DNA from: Acholeplasmataceae bacterium
GTDB taxonomy: Bacteria; Bacillota_I; Bacilli_A; Acholeplasmatales; Acholeplasmataceae
Direction of reading: 5' to 3'
DNA: 6,958 nucleotides
Assembly: GCA_012520715.1 (NCBI GenBank)
Contig: JAAYNT010000018.1
Coordinates: 1-6,958 of the forward strand
Numbering within the stretch: the first letter of the stretch is position 1; every line of letters begins with the position of its first letter. Below the pieces are notes generated by a model that was given only the letters and a program-made list of their open reading frames with translations, was not told where the DNA came from and ran no database searches. The position numbers and the translations under genes were made by a program. This document shows, piece after piece, positions 1 through 5,701 of this stretch.

Positions 1-104
1 ATTGGTGGTTTTTCATCATTATTAGTTCTTTTACAAGCAACTAAACTAACTACTATTAATACAATTGATAATAGGATAAATATTTTACTCATTAATCTTT
101 TCAT
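1..104 (-). CDS. Lipoprotein, N-terminal part (runs off left edge)
   Basis: Only the first 34 codons are in the window; the gene continues past position 1. The peptide starts MKRLMSKIF, followed by a hydrophobic stretch (about residues 8-23) and a lipobox L-V-A-C with the cysteine at residue 24. A polar KRTNNDEK stretch follows. This is a classic type II (lipoprotein) signal peptide, so the mature protein should be lipid-anchored on the outer face of the membrane. The ATG at 104-102 was chosen because a strong AAGGAGGG lies 5 nt upstream; the next ATG (codon 5) has none. The first 20 bases overlap the end of the transporter gene in another frame, which suggests translational coupling and a shared transcript. 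The mature domain is not visible, so the function is unknown. An accessory or substrate-binding role for the transporter is inference only. Confidence 0.82.
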   Translation of the reverse strand, partial: MKRLMSKIFILLSIVLIVVSLVACKRTNNDEKPP

Positions 105-2199
105 GTTGTCCCTCCTTATTGGTTTTTATCTTTTTAAACTTAATATTAGTCTTCTCAATTAAAAAATCAGCTGCAAGTAGTAATGGTGGTAGTAAGAACA
201 AGACAATCACACCTGAAAGTAGTGCTCCTCTACCGATTAATAATCCAATTGAGTGGACTACAGTTAATTGTGAAACAATTGATACAACAAAACCACTAGA
301 TGCAAGTACTGCTGCTGAAGTGATAATGGCTGGGGCTGATAGTTTTACAGCTTCTATCATTGCCTCTTTTTTATCTAAAGTCTTTCTAAACTCTTGATAC
401 CTACTAGATATTAATACCGCATAATCGATGGTTGCTCCAAGTTGTAAGCTTGTAACAACTAAAAATCCAATATAAATAATAACATTTCCGCTTATAAATG
501 TAATAGCAATATTTATCCAAATTGAAACTTCAATTAAAAGAACTAAAATAACTGGTGTTATTGGATTTCTTAGTACTATTAATATAACAAGAGCAATCGC
601 TACTGCTGATATTAATTGTACCCAAATACCATCTGATTTAACTGTTTCTTTAATTTCAGTAGTTGCTACCACTCCACCTGCTATGTAACTTGGATGTTCT
701 AAGTATTGGTCAGTTAAATCAAATATTTGATTACTGAGCTCATATGTTTTTTCAGTTTCAGAGTCAACATTTAAAAATAATATCATTCGGTAATAATTAA
801 TACCTTTAAATTGTGCTAATGCTTCTTTTGGTATCATTTCTTCAGGAATTGAAGGATCAACACTTGTCACGATACTTTGAATATTTGATACTTGTTCAAG
901 TTTTTCAAGTTCAGTTACAAGTGATATAACATTAGTTTTATCTTCTTTATCATATAAAATTACTACTGGTTCAAACCCACCAAATGCCTCTTTTATCTTA
1001 TGGCGATCTTGAGCAAGTTTTAACTTCATATCATCACTTGGTGTATCACCATAAATATATGTAGTCTTTGATTGTAAATAAAACGCACTTGCACCTAAGA
1101 TAATAAAGAAAATAACAATTATATATCTTCCTTTATGTAGTACTTTTACGATACTTCCAAACTTTGGAAGAAACATTTTATGTTTGTATTTAAGTAATGG
1201 TTTATCAAGTAGTATTAATAATACTGGTAAGAGGAATATAGTTACTAAATAACTAATAACAATTGCTTTAACAAGAGATAATCCAATGTCTGCGCCAATT
1301 TGATATCTCATTAATAATAAGGCTAGAAATCCCACTACTGTAGTAGCAGCTGATGCTGTTACACTTCTAAATGATGCTTTCGTACTATTTACAGCAGCAG
1401 CGATTTTATCAAAACCTTTATCTCTTTCTTCATAGTACCTGTGTACTATAAATAAGGAGTAATCAAGCGACATTGCAAGCTGTAAGATACTTGCAATTGA
1501 CATTGTAATATAACTAACACTTGGCATTAAAAAGTTAGTGCCAAGGTTTATTACAATCGCAACCGCTAAGTTAATTAATACTACTATTGGCTCAAGCCAT
1601 GAAGATGATGCTAAAAATAATATTAAAACAGCTAGTGGTATTGCTACTGCTAATATCATAATCATTTCACTATCAACTAATTCTCTTGTTGTTTTATTAT
1701 TAACTGCTGGACCACGATAACTAACTTCTACTTCTTTAGATAACATTAAATCATTTATTTTATCAATTGTTTTTCCGACTTCTAAAGAGTAGTCATCTTC
1801 CATAAACTCAATTGTATATAGTAGTTTTCCATCTTTATAAAAATCACTTACATTAACTACACTTTCATCAATTGCATCAATTGGAATATTAATATCAGCT
1901 ACTGTCCCTAACCAAATTACCGATTTTACCATCGGCATTTCGTTAATTTCACTAACAATATTACTAGCTTCTACTAGATCAATATTAGATGTCATCATTT
2001 GGATCATTGAACTATTTCCGAATTCTTCTTCTAATTTGATGATTGCTTGTTTTGTTTTAGACTCATCTTTTAAATATTCTCGCATATCATAATTAATTTT
2101 TACAAGTGGAGATAAGCCGATTGAAACAAGCGTTAATACGGCCATAATAACAATTGTAATAATAATTCCTTTTCTTGAATAGAGTTTTTTTAGTTTCAT
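85..2199 (-). CDS. MMPL/RND-superfamily membrane transporter
   Basis: This is a 704-residue integral membrane protein with the duplicated RND layout. In each half one transmembrane helix (about 11-32 and 357-376) is followed by a large extracytoplasmic domain (about 33-176 and 377-524) and five clustered helices (about 177-332 and 525-678). Each cluster carries the MMPL helix-4/10 signature with a buried Asp-Tyr pair: SLDYSLFIVHRYYEE (D246-Y247) and TIDYAVLISSRYQEF (D592-Y593). In MmpL proteins these pairs form the proton relay, so proton-driven export is expected. The length fits Gram-positive MMPL (YdfJ-like) proteins. The ATG at 2199 follows GGAGG on the minus strand. The gene is divergent from a tetR gene and overlaps a downstream lipoprotein gene. 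The substrate cannot be read from sequence; hydrophobic drugs, lipids or fatty acids are family-level guesses. It appears intact. Confidence 0.93.
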   Translation of the reverse strand: MKLKKLYSRKGIIITIVIMAVLTLVSIGLSPLVKINYDMREYLKDESKTKQAIIKLEEEFGNSSMIQMMTSNIDLVEASNIVSEINEMPMVKSVIWLGTVADINIPIDAIDESVVNVSDFYKDGKLLYTIEFMEDDYSLEVGKTIDKINDLMLSKEVEVSYRGPAVNNKTTRELVDSEMIMILAVAIPLAVLILFLASSSWLEPIVVLINLAVAIVINLGTNFLMPSVSYITMSIASILQLAMSLDYSLFIVHRYYEERDKGFDKIAAAVNSTKASFRSVTASAATTVVGFLALLLMRYQIGADIGLSLVKAIVISYLVTIFLLPVLLILLDKPLLKYKHKMFLPKFGSIVKVLHKGRYIIVIFFIILGASAFYLQSKTTYIYGDTPSDDMKLKLAQDRHKIKEAFGGFEPVVILYDKEDKTNVISLVTELEKLEQVSNIQSIVTSVDPSIPEEMIPKEALAQFKGINYYRMILFLNVDSETEKTYELSNQIFDLTDQYLEHPSYIAGGVVATTEIKETVKSDGIWVQLISAVAIALVILIVLRNPITPVILVLLIEVSIWINIAITFISGNVIIYIGFLVVTSLQLGATIDYAVLISSRYQEFRKTLDKKEAMIEAVKLSAPAIITSAAVLASSGFVVSIVSQLTVVHSIGLLIGRGALLSGVIVLFLLPPLLLAADFLIEKTNIKFKKIKTNKEGQHEKINE
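110..117 (-). promoter_or_regulatory. Ribosome binding site of the lipoprotein gene, inside the transporter gene
   Basis: The minus strand reads AAGGAGGG, a near-perfect anti-16S match, 5 nt before the ATG at 104. It lies within the last codons of the transporter gene (encoding K-E-G). It fixes the lipoprotein start and supports a real 20-nt gene overlap rather than a chance frame. Confidence 0.8.
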
Positions 2200-2236
2200 T
2201 GCTTTCCTCCTTTTATATAATCATTTTAAATGCTCA

Positions 2237-2265
2237 TTTACATTATATATTTAAAGTGTTATAAT
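2237..2265 (+). promoter_or_regulatory. Sigma-A-type extended -10 promoter of the tetR gene
   Basis: TTTACA (2237-2242), a 17-bp spacer, then TATAAT (2260-2265) preceded by TG at 2257-2258 (extended -10). This is the best promoter match in the window. The expected start site near 2272 gives a leader of about 50 nt ending in AAAGGAG (2312-2318) before the ATG at 2324. Confidence 0.75.
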
Positions 2266-2268
2266 GTA
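2239..2268. promoter_or_regulatory. Candidate TetR operator: 9-bp inverted repeat across both promoters
   Basis: TACATTATA (2239-2247) and its exact reverse complement TATAATGTA (2260-2268) are separated by 12 bp, centred at 2253.5. The arms contain both -10 boxes and most of both -35 boxes, so a dimer bound here would block both genes. TetR-family repressors typically bind such repeats beside their own gene. The caveat is that two face-to-face consensus promoters are partly symmetric by themselves, so the promoters alone could create some of this symmetry. Confidence 0.5.
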
Positions 2269-2270
2269 TA
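2242..2270 (-). promoter_or_regulatory. Sigma-A-type promoter of the transporter gene
   Basis: On the minus strand TATACA (2270-2265) and a perfect TATAAT (2247-2242) are separated by 17 bp. The predicted start site near 2235 leaves a leader of about 35 nt before the ATG. The -35 overlaps the -10 of the divergent tetR promoter, and both hexamers lie largely inside the inverted repeat at 2239-2268. This is a sequence match only. Confidence 0.65.
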
Positions 2271-2323
2271 TAGAAACTACGATTTAAAATGTGATTAAAA
2301 TATGATTTGAGAAAGGAGACATT

Positions 2324-2953
2324 ATGAGTCAACTAAATGATTTGACCACTACCGAAGCTATTTTACAGGTCACAGAAAAACTACTTAAAGAAAAAGGTAA
2401 TGTAACTATAAAGGAAATTGCTGATGCAGCATTTGTTAATATTGCAGCAGTGAATTATCATTTTAGATCTAAGGATGCACTATTGCAAATTGTTATTGAA
2501 AAGTCTGTTCAAGAATTAAGAACCAAAATTATTAATATTATTATTTCATACGATGAAGAGGTTGAAACTTTTGAAAGTTTAATGACTAGATTAATTGATG
2601 TAATCTTCGACTTTGCTGAAGATAACATTGGGATTATTAACTATTCTTTTTATCAAATTGCTACCCAGTCTCAATCAAGTAATATTTTAGTCGACTTCTT
2701 TTTAGCAGATGATGAGTTTACTAACTTAATATCAACAAATTTAAGAAAAGCATTTCCAAATGCGACAGAAGATCAATTATTTGCTAAATATTTAATAATA
2801 TTTTCATCATTTGCAGTCCCCTTTTTCTTAAATTTTAGCTTACTACAAAATCAGGGACAATTTAAATCAACAACTCATGAGTATCGAATCAAGTATATTG
2901 AAAAATACCGTGATGTTTATATTGAGGAGTTAAGAAAAATTCTTACTACATAA
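2324..2953 (+). CDS. TetR/AcrR-family transcriptional repressor
   Basis: This 209-residue protein has the usual TetR length and layout. The N-terminal DNA-binding domain (about residues 8-55) contains a helix-turn-helix around VTIKEIADAAFVNIAAVNYH (27-46). It is followed by the family's F47-R-S-K-D-A-L motif that starts helix 4. The rest (about 56-209) is a divergent, mostly helical region expected to form the dimer and ligand pocket; its ligand is not predictable. The start at 2324 is set by AAAGGAG 5 nt upstream. The gene is divergent from the MMPL transporter with both promoters interlocked, so the likely role is repression of itself and the transporter-lipoprotein operon until an effector, possibly a transported compound, binds. 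The target is inferred from position; the family call is firm. Confidence 0.92.
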   Translation: MSQLNDLTTTEAILQVTEKLLKEKGNVTIKEIADAAFVNIAAVNYHFRSKDALLQIVIEKSVQELRTKIINIIISYDEEVETFESLMTRLIDVIFDFAEDNIGIINYSFYQIATQSQSSNILVDFFLADDEFTNLISTNLRKAFPNATEDQLFAKYLIIFSSFAVPFFLNFSLLQNQGQFKSTTHEYRIKYIEKYRDVYIEELRKILTT

Positions 2954-2963
2954 TCAATTAACA

Positions 2964-2991
2964 AAAAAGAGGCTTTCCAAGGCCTCTTTTT
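2964..2991. terminator. Bidirectional intrinsic terminator between tetR and recA
   Basis: AAAAAGAGGC (2964-2973) pairs perfectly with GCCTCTTTTT (2982-2991) around an 8-nt loop. The GAGGC/GCCTC core has a T-run on its 3' side on either strand. It lies 10 bp after the tetR stop and 10 bp beyond the recA stop, so it can end both convergent transcripts. Confidence 0.88.
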
Positions 2992-3001
2992 GTATGTTTT
3001 A

Positions 3002-3982
3002 TTATGAATAATGTTCAATTACAAGTTTTGTAATTTCATCGTATAGTTCCTTATTTTCTTCTAAGTAAGTCTTAGCATTGTCGCGACCTTGACCAATTCT
3101 AGTTTCACCATATGAATACCAAGCACCTGCTTTTTTAACAATATTTGCATCAGCTGCTAAATCTAGGATGTCTCCACTTCTTGAAATACCTTTACCATAA
3201 ATTAAATCAAGAGATACCGCTTTAAACGGAGGAGCTACTTTATTTTTAACAACTCTAATATTTACTTTATTACCAATTAAGTCATTACCAGTTTTAAGTT
3301 GTTCGCCTCTTCTAATTTCAAGTCTTACTGAAGAGTAAAACTTTAATGCTCTTCCGCCTGGTGTTGTCTCAGGATTTCCAAACATAATACCAACTTTTTC
3401 TCTAATTTGGTTAATAAAAATAACTGTCGAGTTAGTTTTATTAATAACTCCCGATAGCTTTCTCATCGCTTGTGACATTAATCTTGCTTGAAGTCCAACG
3501 TGAGAGTCTCCCATTTCACCTGATATTTCAGCTTCTGGAACTAAAGCTGCTACTGAGTCAACTACAACCATATCAACGGCACCTGAGCGAATTAAAGCCT
3601 CAGTAATTTCTAAAGCTTGCTCACCTGTATCTGGTTGCGATAAGATTAGCTCATCTGTATCAACACCTAATTCTTTAGCATAAACTGGATCAAGTGCATG
3701 TTCAGCATCAATAAATGCTACATAACCACCAAGTTTTTGAGCTTCAGCAATTGCGTGGAGCGCAATTGTAGTTTTACCACTTGATTCATGACCGTAAATT
3801 TCAATAATTCTACCTCTTGGGTATCCTCCAATACCTAAAGCTAGATCTAGTGAGATTGATCCTGATGAAATAGCGTCTATTTTTTCAAGTGGACTATCAC
3901 CTAGTCTCATTACTGATCCTCTACCGTGTTGTTTTTCAATATCTTGCAATGTCTTTTTTAATGCTTCATTTCTTTTATTCAT
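3002..3982 (-). CDS. recA: Recombinase RecA
   Basis: RecA is the ATP-dependent DNA strand-exchange protein of homologous recombination and the LexA co-protease. The sequence has the N-terminal helix (KKTLQDIEKQHGRGSVMRLG), Walker A GHESSGKTT (64-72), the catalytic glutamate in FIDAEHALDP (E94) and Walker B VVVDS (D142). It also has the DNA-binding loop L2 with GNPETTPGGRALKFYSS (202-218) and the conserved KVAPPFK (248-254). At 326 residues it is shorter than E. coli RecA (about 350): the C-terminal domain is present, but the long acidic tail, which restrains activity in other RecAs, is nearly absent. The start follows AGGAGG (3999-3994) with an 11-nt spacer. It lies 50 bp after pgsA on the same strand, probably in one operon. 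No GAAC-N4-GTTC LexA box was seen upstream. Confidence 0.98.
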   Translation of the reverse strand: MNKRNEALKKTLQDIEKQHGRGSVMRLGDSPLEKIDAISSGSISLDLALGIGGYPRGRIIEIYGHESSGKTTIALHAIAEAQKLGGYVAFIDAEHALDPVYAKELGVDTDELILSQPDTGEQALEITEALIRSGAVDMVVVDSVAALVPEAEISGEMGDSHVGLQARLMSQAMRKLSGVINKTNSTVIFINQIREKVGIMFGNPETTPGGRALKFYSSVRLEIRRGEQLKTGNDLIGNKVNIRVVKNKVAPPFKAVSLDLIYGKGISRSGDILDLAADANIVKKAGAWYSYGETRIGQGRDNAKTYLEENKELYDEITKLVIEHYS

Positions 3983-4032
3983 ACTTATCTAAGCCTCCTG
4001 CTTTATAATAGAGTGAAATATAAATTTTTACT

Positions 4033-4659
4033 TTATATTGATTCTAATATTACTTCTCTGTTTCTAATTAAATAGTCAATACCAGATACAACTGTTAAAC
4101 CAATAGCTAACCAAAATAGTGACATTGATATATAATCAAAGATTCCATTTTGAATTGTATCAAGAATTGTAAAGCCGTTAAACAGCATTACTATAATTGC
4201 AATCATTGTTGCAAATGTCTTAGCTTTTCCAAGCGGTGATGCGGCTATTACTATCCCTTTATCAACAGCTAATAGTCTAATTCCAGTAACAATAAACTCT
4301 CTAACTATTATTACTAAAATTCCAATCATTATATGATTCATATAACGGTTTTGAACCCCATCAGCCCAGTATGGGAATTTTATTAAAAATAGTAGTGCTG
4401 TTAAGACTAGTATTTTATCAGCGATTGGATCTAAAAACTTACCAAAAGTAGTTATTTCATTTCTACTTCTAGCTAAATATCCGTCTAAAAAATCGCTTAG
4501 TGATGCGACAATAAATAGTATTGTAAAAATTAGTTGTCCAACAGTCATCTCTAAGAATACTAAGTTGTCTGGATTATTTAGTCCTGGTATTAAAACCATT
4601 AAAACCATTACTGGAATCAAACTGATTCTAGCAATAGTAATTTTATTTGCAATTGTCAT
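4033..4659 (-). CDS. pgsA: CDP-diacylglycerol-glycerol-3-phosphate 3-phosphatidyltransferase
   Basis: PgsA transfers a phosphatidyl group from CDP-diacylglycerol to glycerol 3-phosphate, making phosphatidylglycerophosphate, the committed step to phosphatidylglycerol and cardiolipin in the membrane. The 208-residue protein opens with the family-typical NKITIARISLIPV. It carries the complete CDP-alcohol phosphatidyltransferase motif D-x2-D-G-x2-A-R-x8-G-x3-D-x3-D (D56, D59, G60, A63, R64, G73, D77, D81), which supplies the metal-binding and catalytic aspartates. Several hydrophobic helices lie around it (about 7-27, 40-58, 83-96, 109-130, 147-160, 175-195). The ATG at 4659 follows AAGGA on the minus strand. 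It is first in a pgsA-recA pair; in B. subtilis cinA lies between these genes. A weak -10-like TACAAT (4698-4693) upstream may serve it, but no good -35 was found. Confidence 0.95.
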   Translation of the reverse strand: MTIANKITIARISLIPVMVLMVLIPGLNNPDNLVFLEMTVGQLIFTILFIVASLSDFLDGYLARSRNEITTFGKFLDPIADKILVLTALLFLIKFPYWADGVQNRYMNHIMIGILVIIVREFIVTGIRLLAVDKGIVIAASPLGKAKTFATMIAIIVMLFNGFTILDTIQNGIFDYISMSLFWLAIGLTVVSGIDYLIRNREVILESI

Positions 4660-4682
4660 AAGGTTTCCTTCTTTCTTGTTAG

Positions 4683-4711
4683 TTGCTTTTTAATTGTAAG
4701 TTTGTTAAAAT
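4683..4711 (+). promoter_or_regulatory. Probable rpsT promoter (extended -10)
   Basis: TTGCTT (4683-4688), a 17-bp spacer, then TAAAAT (4706-4711) preceded by TG at 4703-4704. A start near 4718 would give a short leader of about 25 nt that runs almost straight into the AAGGAGGTG at 4726-4734. The -35 is weak (TTG only), offset by the extended -10. It lies within the 83-bp gap shared with the divergent pgsA. Confidence 0.5.
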
Positions 4712-4742
4712 ATAAATGTTATTATAAGGAGGTGCTCACCAA

Positions 4743-5003
4743 ATGGCAAATATTAAACAACAAATCAAACGTAATAAAACGAATGAAAAACGTCGTCTTC
4801 AAAATGCTAGTTTTAAATCTTCAGTTAAAACTGCAACTAAACAAGTTGAATTATTAGTAGCTGAAGGAAATAAAGACAAAGCAGTTGAAGCTTTGCAATT
4901 TGCTTACAAGAAATTAGATAAAGCACTTGCTAAAGGCATTTATCATAAAAACTATGTTGCAAGACATAAATCGCATTTAGCACAATTAGTGAACTCTTTA
5001 TAA
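4743..5003 (+). CDS. rpsT: 30S ribosomal protein S20
   Basis: S20 is a small basic primary-binding protein of the 30S subunit that contacts 16S rRNA and helps assembly. The 86-residue length is typical. The sequence begins MANIKQQIKRNKTNEKRR, the hallmark lysine/arginine-rich N-terminal helix. It keeps the C-terminal signature KGIYHKNYVARHKSHL (64-79), normally KGxIHKNxAARxKSRL. The start is fixed by a perfect AAGGAGGTG 8 nt upstream. The gene has its own promoter and a terminator right behind it, so it is probably monocistronic. It converges on the comEC-holA-exonuclease operon, matching the rpsT/holA arrangement common in Bacillota. Confidence 0.98.
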   Translation: MANIKQQIKRNKTNEKRRLQNASFKSSVKTATKQVELLVAEGNKDKAVEALQFAYKKLDKALAKGIYHKNYVARHKSHLAQLVNSL

Positions 5004-5006
5004 ATT

Positions 5007-5032
5007 AAGGTAGCCAAGAGCTATCTTTTTTT
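5007..5032 (+). terminator. Intrinsic terminator of rpsT, overlapping the end of the exonuclease gene
   Basis: AAGGTAGC (5007-5014), loop CAAGA, then GCTATCTT (5020-5027) form an 8-bp stem with one G-U pair, followed by a T-run to 5032. The 3' arm and T-run double as the last codons (KKR) and TAG stop of the leftward exonuclease. On the minus strand the hairpin is followed only by TTAATTT, so it would be a weaker terminator for that operon. Confidence 0.78.
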
Positions 5033-5701
5033 ATATATAATAGCCTGATTTGGCCAGTGATCAATATACTCGCAGTGTTCAATTCTTTGTTGTGGTCTAA
5101 CTGGATATTTTGGGTTTTGACCAATTATATTAACATAGCGTTTTAATTCAAATACATCTAAATTTTTAAGTGATGGAAGTTCTGCTTCCATCTTTTTTAA
5201 TAATAAGTATGTTGCTTTGGCATCATCAAGAGCTCTGTGGGAGTTTGGAACTCCAACTGGATAACGCTCTAATGCAGACTCCAAGCGATGCGGGAATGGA
5301 TGAAAGTCTTTATAAACTGCCATCGCATCAAGCAAGTCATTTTTTAATTCAAAGAAACGATCTTGTTCTTTGTAAAATAAATTAATTAAAAACCAAATAT
5401 CAAATTGAATATTATATGCAATTAATAATGAGTCTTCTGTATAAAGGTTTTTAAACATTTGAAATGCTTCACTTCTTGTTACACCATCAAGTTCTAACAT
5501 CTCATCAGTAATTCCTGTAATTTCTGTAATTTTTTCAGGGAGCGGTTTATCTTGTCTTACTAAAACTGATAACTCTTCTACTATTTCATAGTTTTGATTA
5601 ATAAGTTCTAGTTTAATCGCTCCAATTTCAATAATCTCATCTTCAAACGGATTAACACCGGTTGTTTCAAAGTCAAAAACTAATATATTTTGATACTTCA
5701 T
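5021..5701 (-). CDS. DnaQ-like DEDDh 3'-5' exonuclease
   Basis: This 226-residue stand-alone exonuclease is of the DnaQ/epsilon superfamily, which removes nucleotides from DNA or RNA 3' ends using two metal ions. All DEDDh residues are visible: Exo I FDFETTG (D10, E12), Exo II AYNIQFD (N97, D101) and Exo III SHRALDDA (H155, D160). The nuclease domain covers about residues 4-172. The remaining 55 residues (with KYPVRPQQRIEHC and DHWPNQ) are a C-terminal extension I do not recognise. It is not embedded in PolC or fused to a DinG helicase. Its ATG directly follows the holA stop (TAAATG), with GGGGTGG (5713-5707) inside the last holA codons as ribosome binding site, so translation is probably coupled to holA. 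A replication-proofreading or DNA-repair role is inferred from family and neighbour; RNA trimming is an alternative. Confidence 0.9.
   Translation of the reverse strand: MKYQNILVFDFETTGVNPFEDEIIEIGAIKLELINQNYEIVEELSVLVRQDKPLPEKITEITGITDEMLELDGVTRSEAFQMFKNLYTEDSLLIAYNIQFDIWFLINLFYKEQDRFFELKNDLLDAMAVYKDFHPFPHRLESALERYPVGVPNSHRALDDAKATYLLLKKMEAELPSLKNLDVFELKRYVNIIGQNPKYPVRPQQRIEHCEYIDHWPNQAIIYKKR

Larger units (their letters stand above)
2222..2291. repeat. Outer 10-bp inverted repeat flanking the divergent promoters
   Basis: CATTTTAAAT (2222-2231) is the exact reverse complement of ATTTAAAATG (2282-2291), 50 bp apart. Each copy is itself nearly palindromic (CATTT-T-AAATG at 2222-2232). One copy lies in the transporter leader and the other in the tetR leader, so they could be auxiliary operator sites. 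In DNA this AT-rich a chance match is possible. Confidence 0.3.

Noticed and set aside
119..397. Open frame of 92 codons on the + strand
   Set aside because: It lies antisense inside the conserved C-terminal membrane part of the MMPL gene, has no good ribosome binding site and resembles no known family; it is a shadow of the transporter's codons.
1538..1720. Open frame of 60 codons on the + strand
   Set aside because: It is antisense to MMPL helices 2-4, lacks a ribosome binding site and has composition expected of reverse-read hydrophobic codons.
4002..4010. TATTATAAA on the minus strand as a private recA promoter
   Set aside because: No -35 hexamer lies at 16-18 bp, and a start from here would fall at or inside the recA ribosome binding site.
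4693..4721. pgsA promoter with TACAAT as -10 on the minus strand
   Set aside because: The -10 is acceptable, but no convincing -35 lies at 16-18 bp, so it is mentioned under pgsA and not listed as a feature.
5170..5385. Open frame of 71 codons on the + strand
   Set aside because: It is antisense to the Exo III region of the exonuclease, whose catalytic motifs show that the minus strand is the coding one.
5021..5701. Exonuclease as a fragment of PolC or DinG
   Set aside because: It has its own ribosome binding site, a complete DEDDh set and a clean stop, and no polymerase or helicase sequence flanks it, so it is a stand-alone gene.
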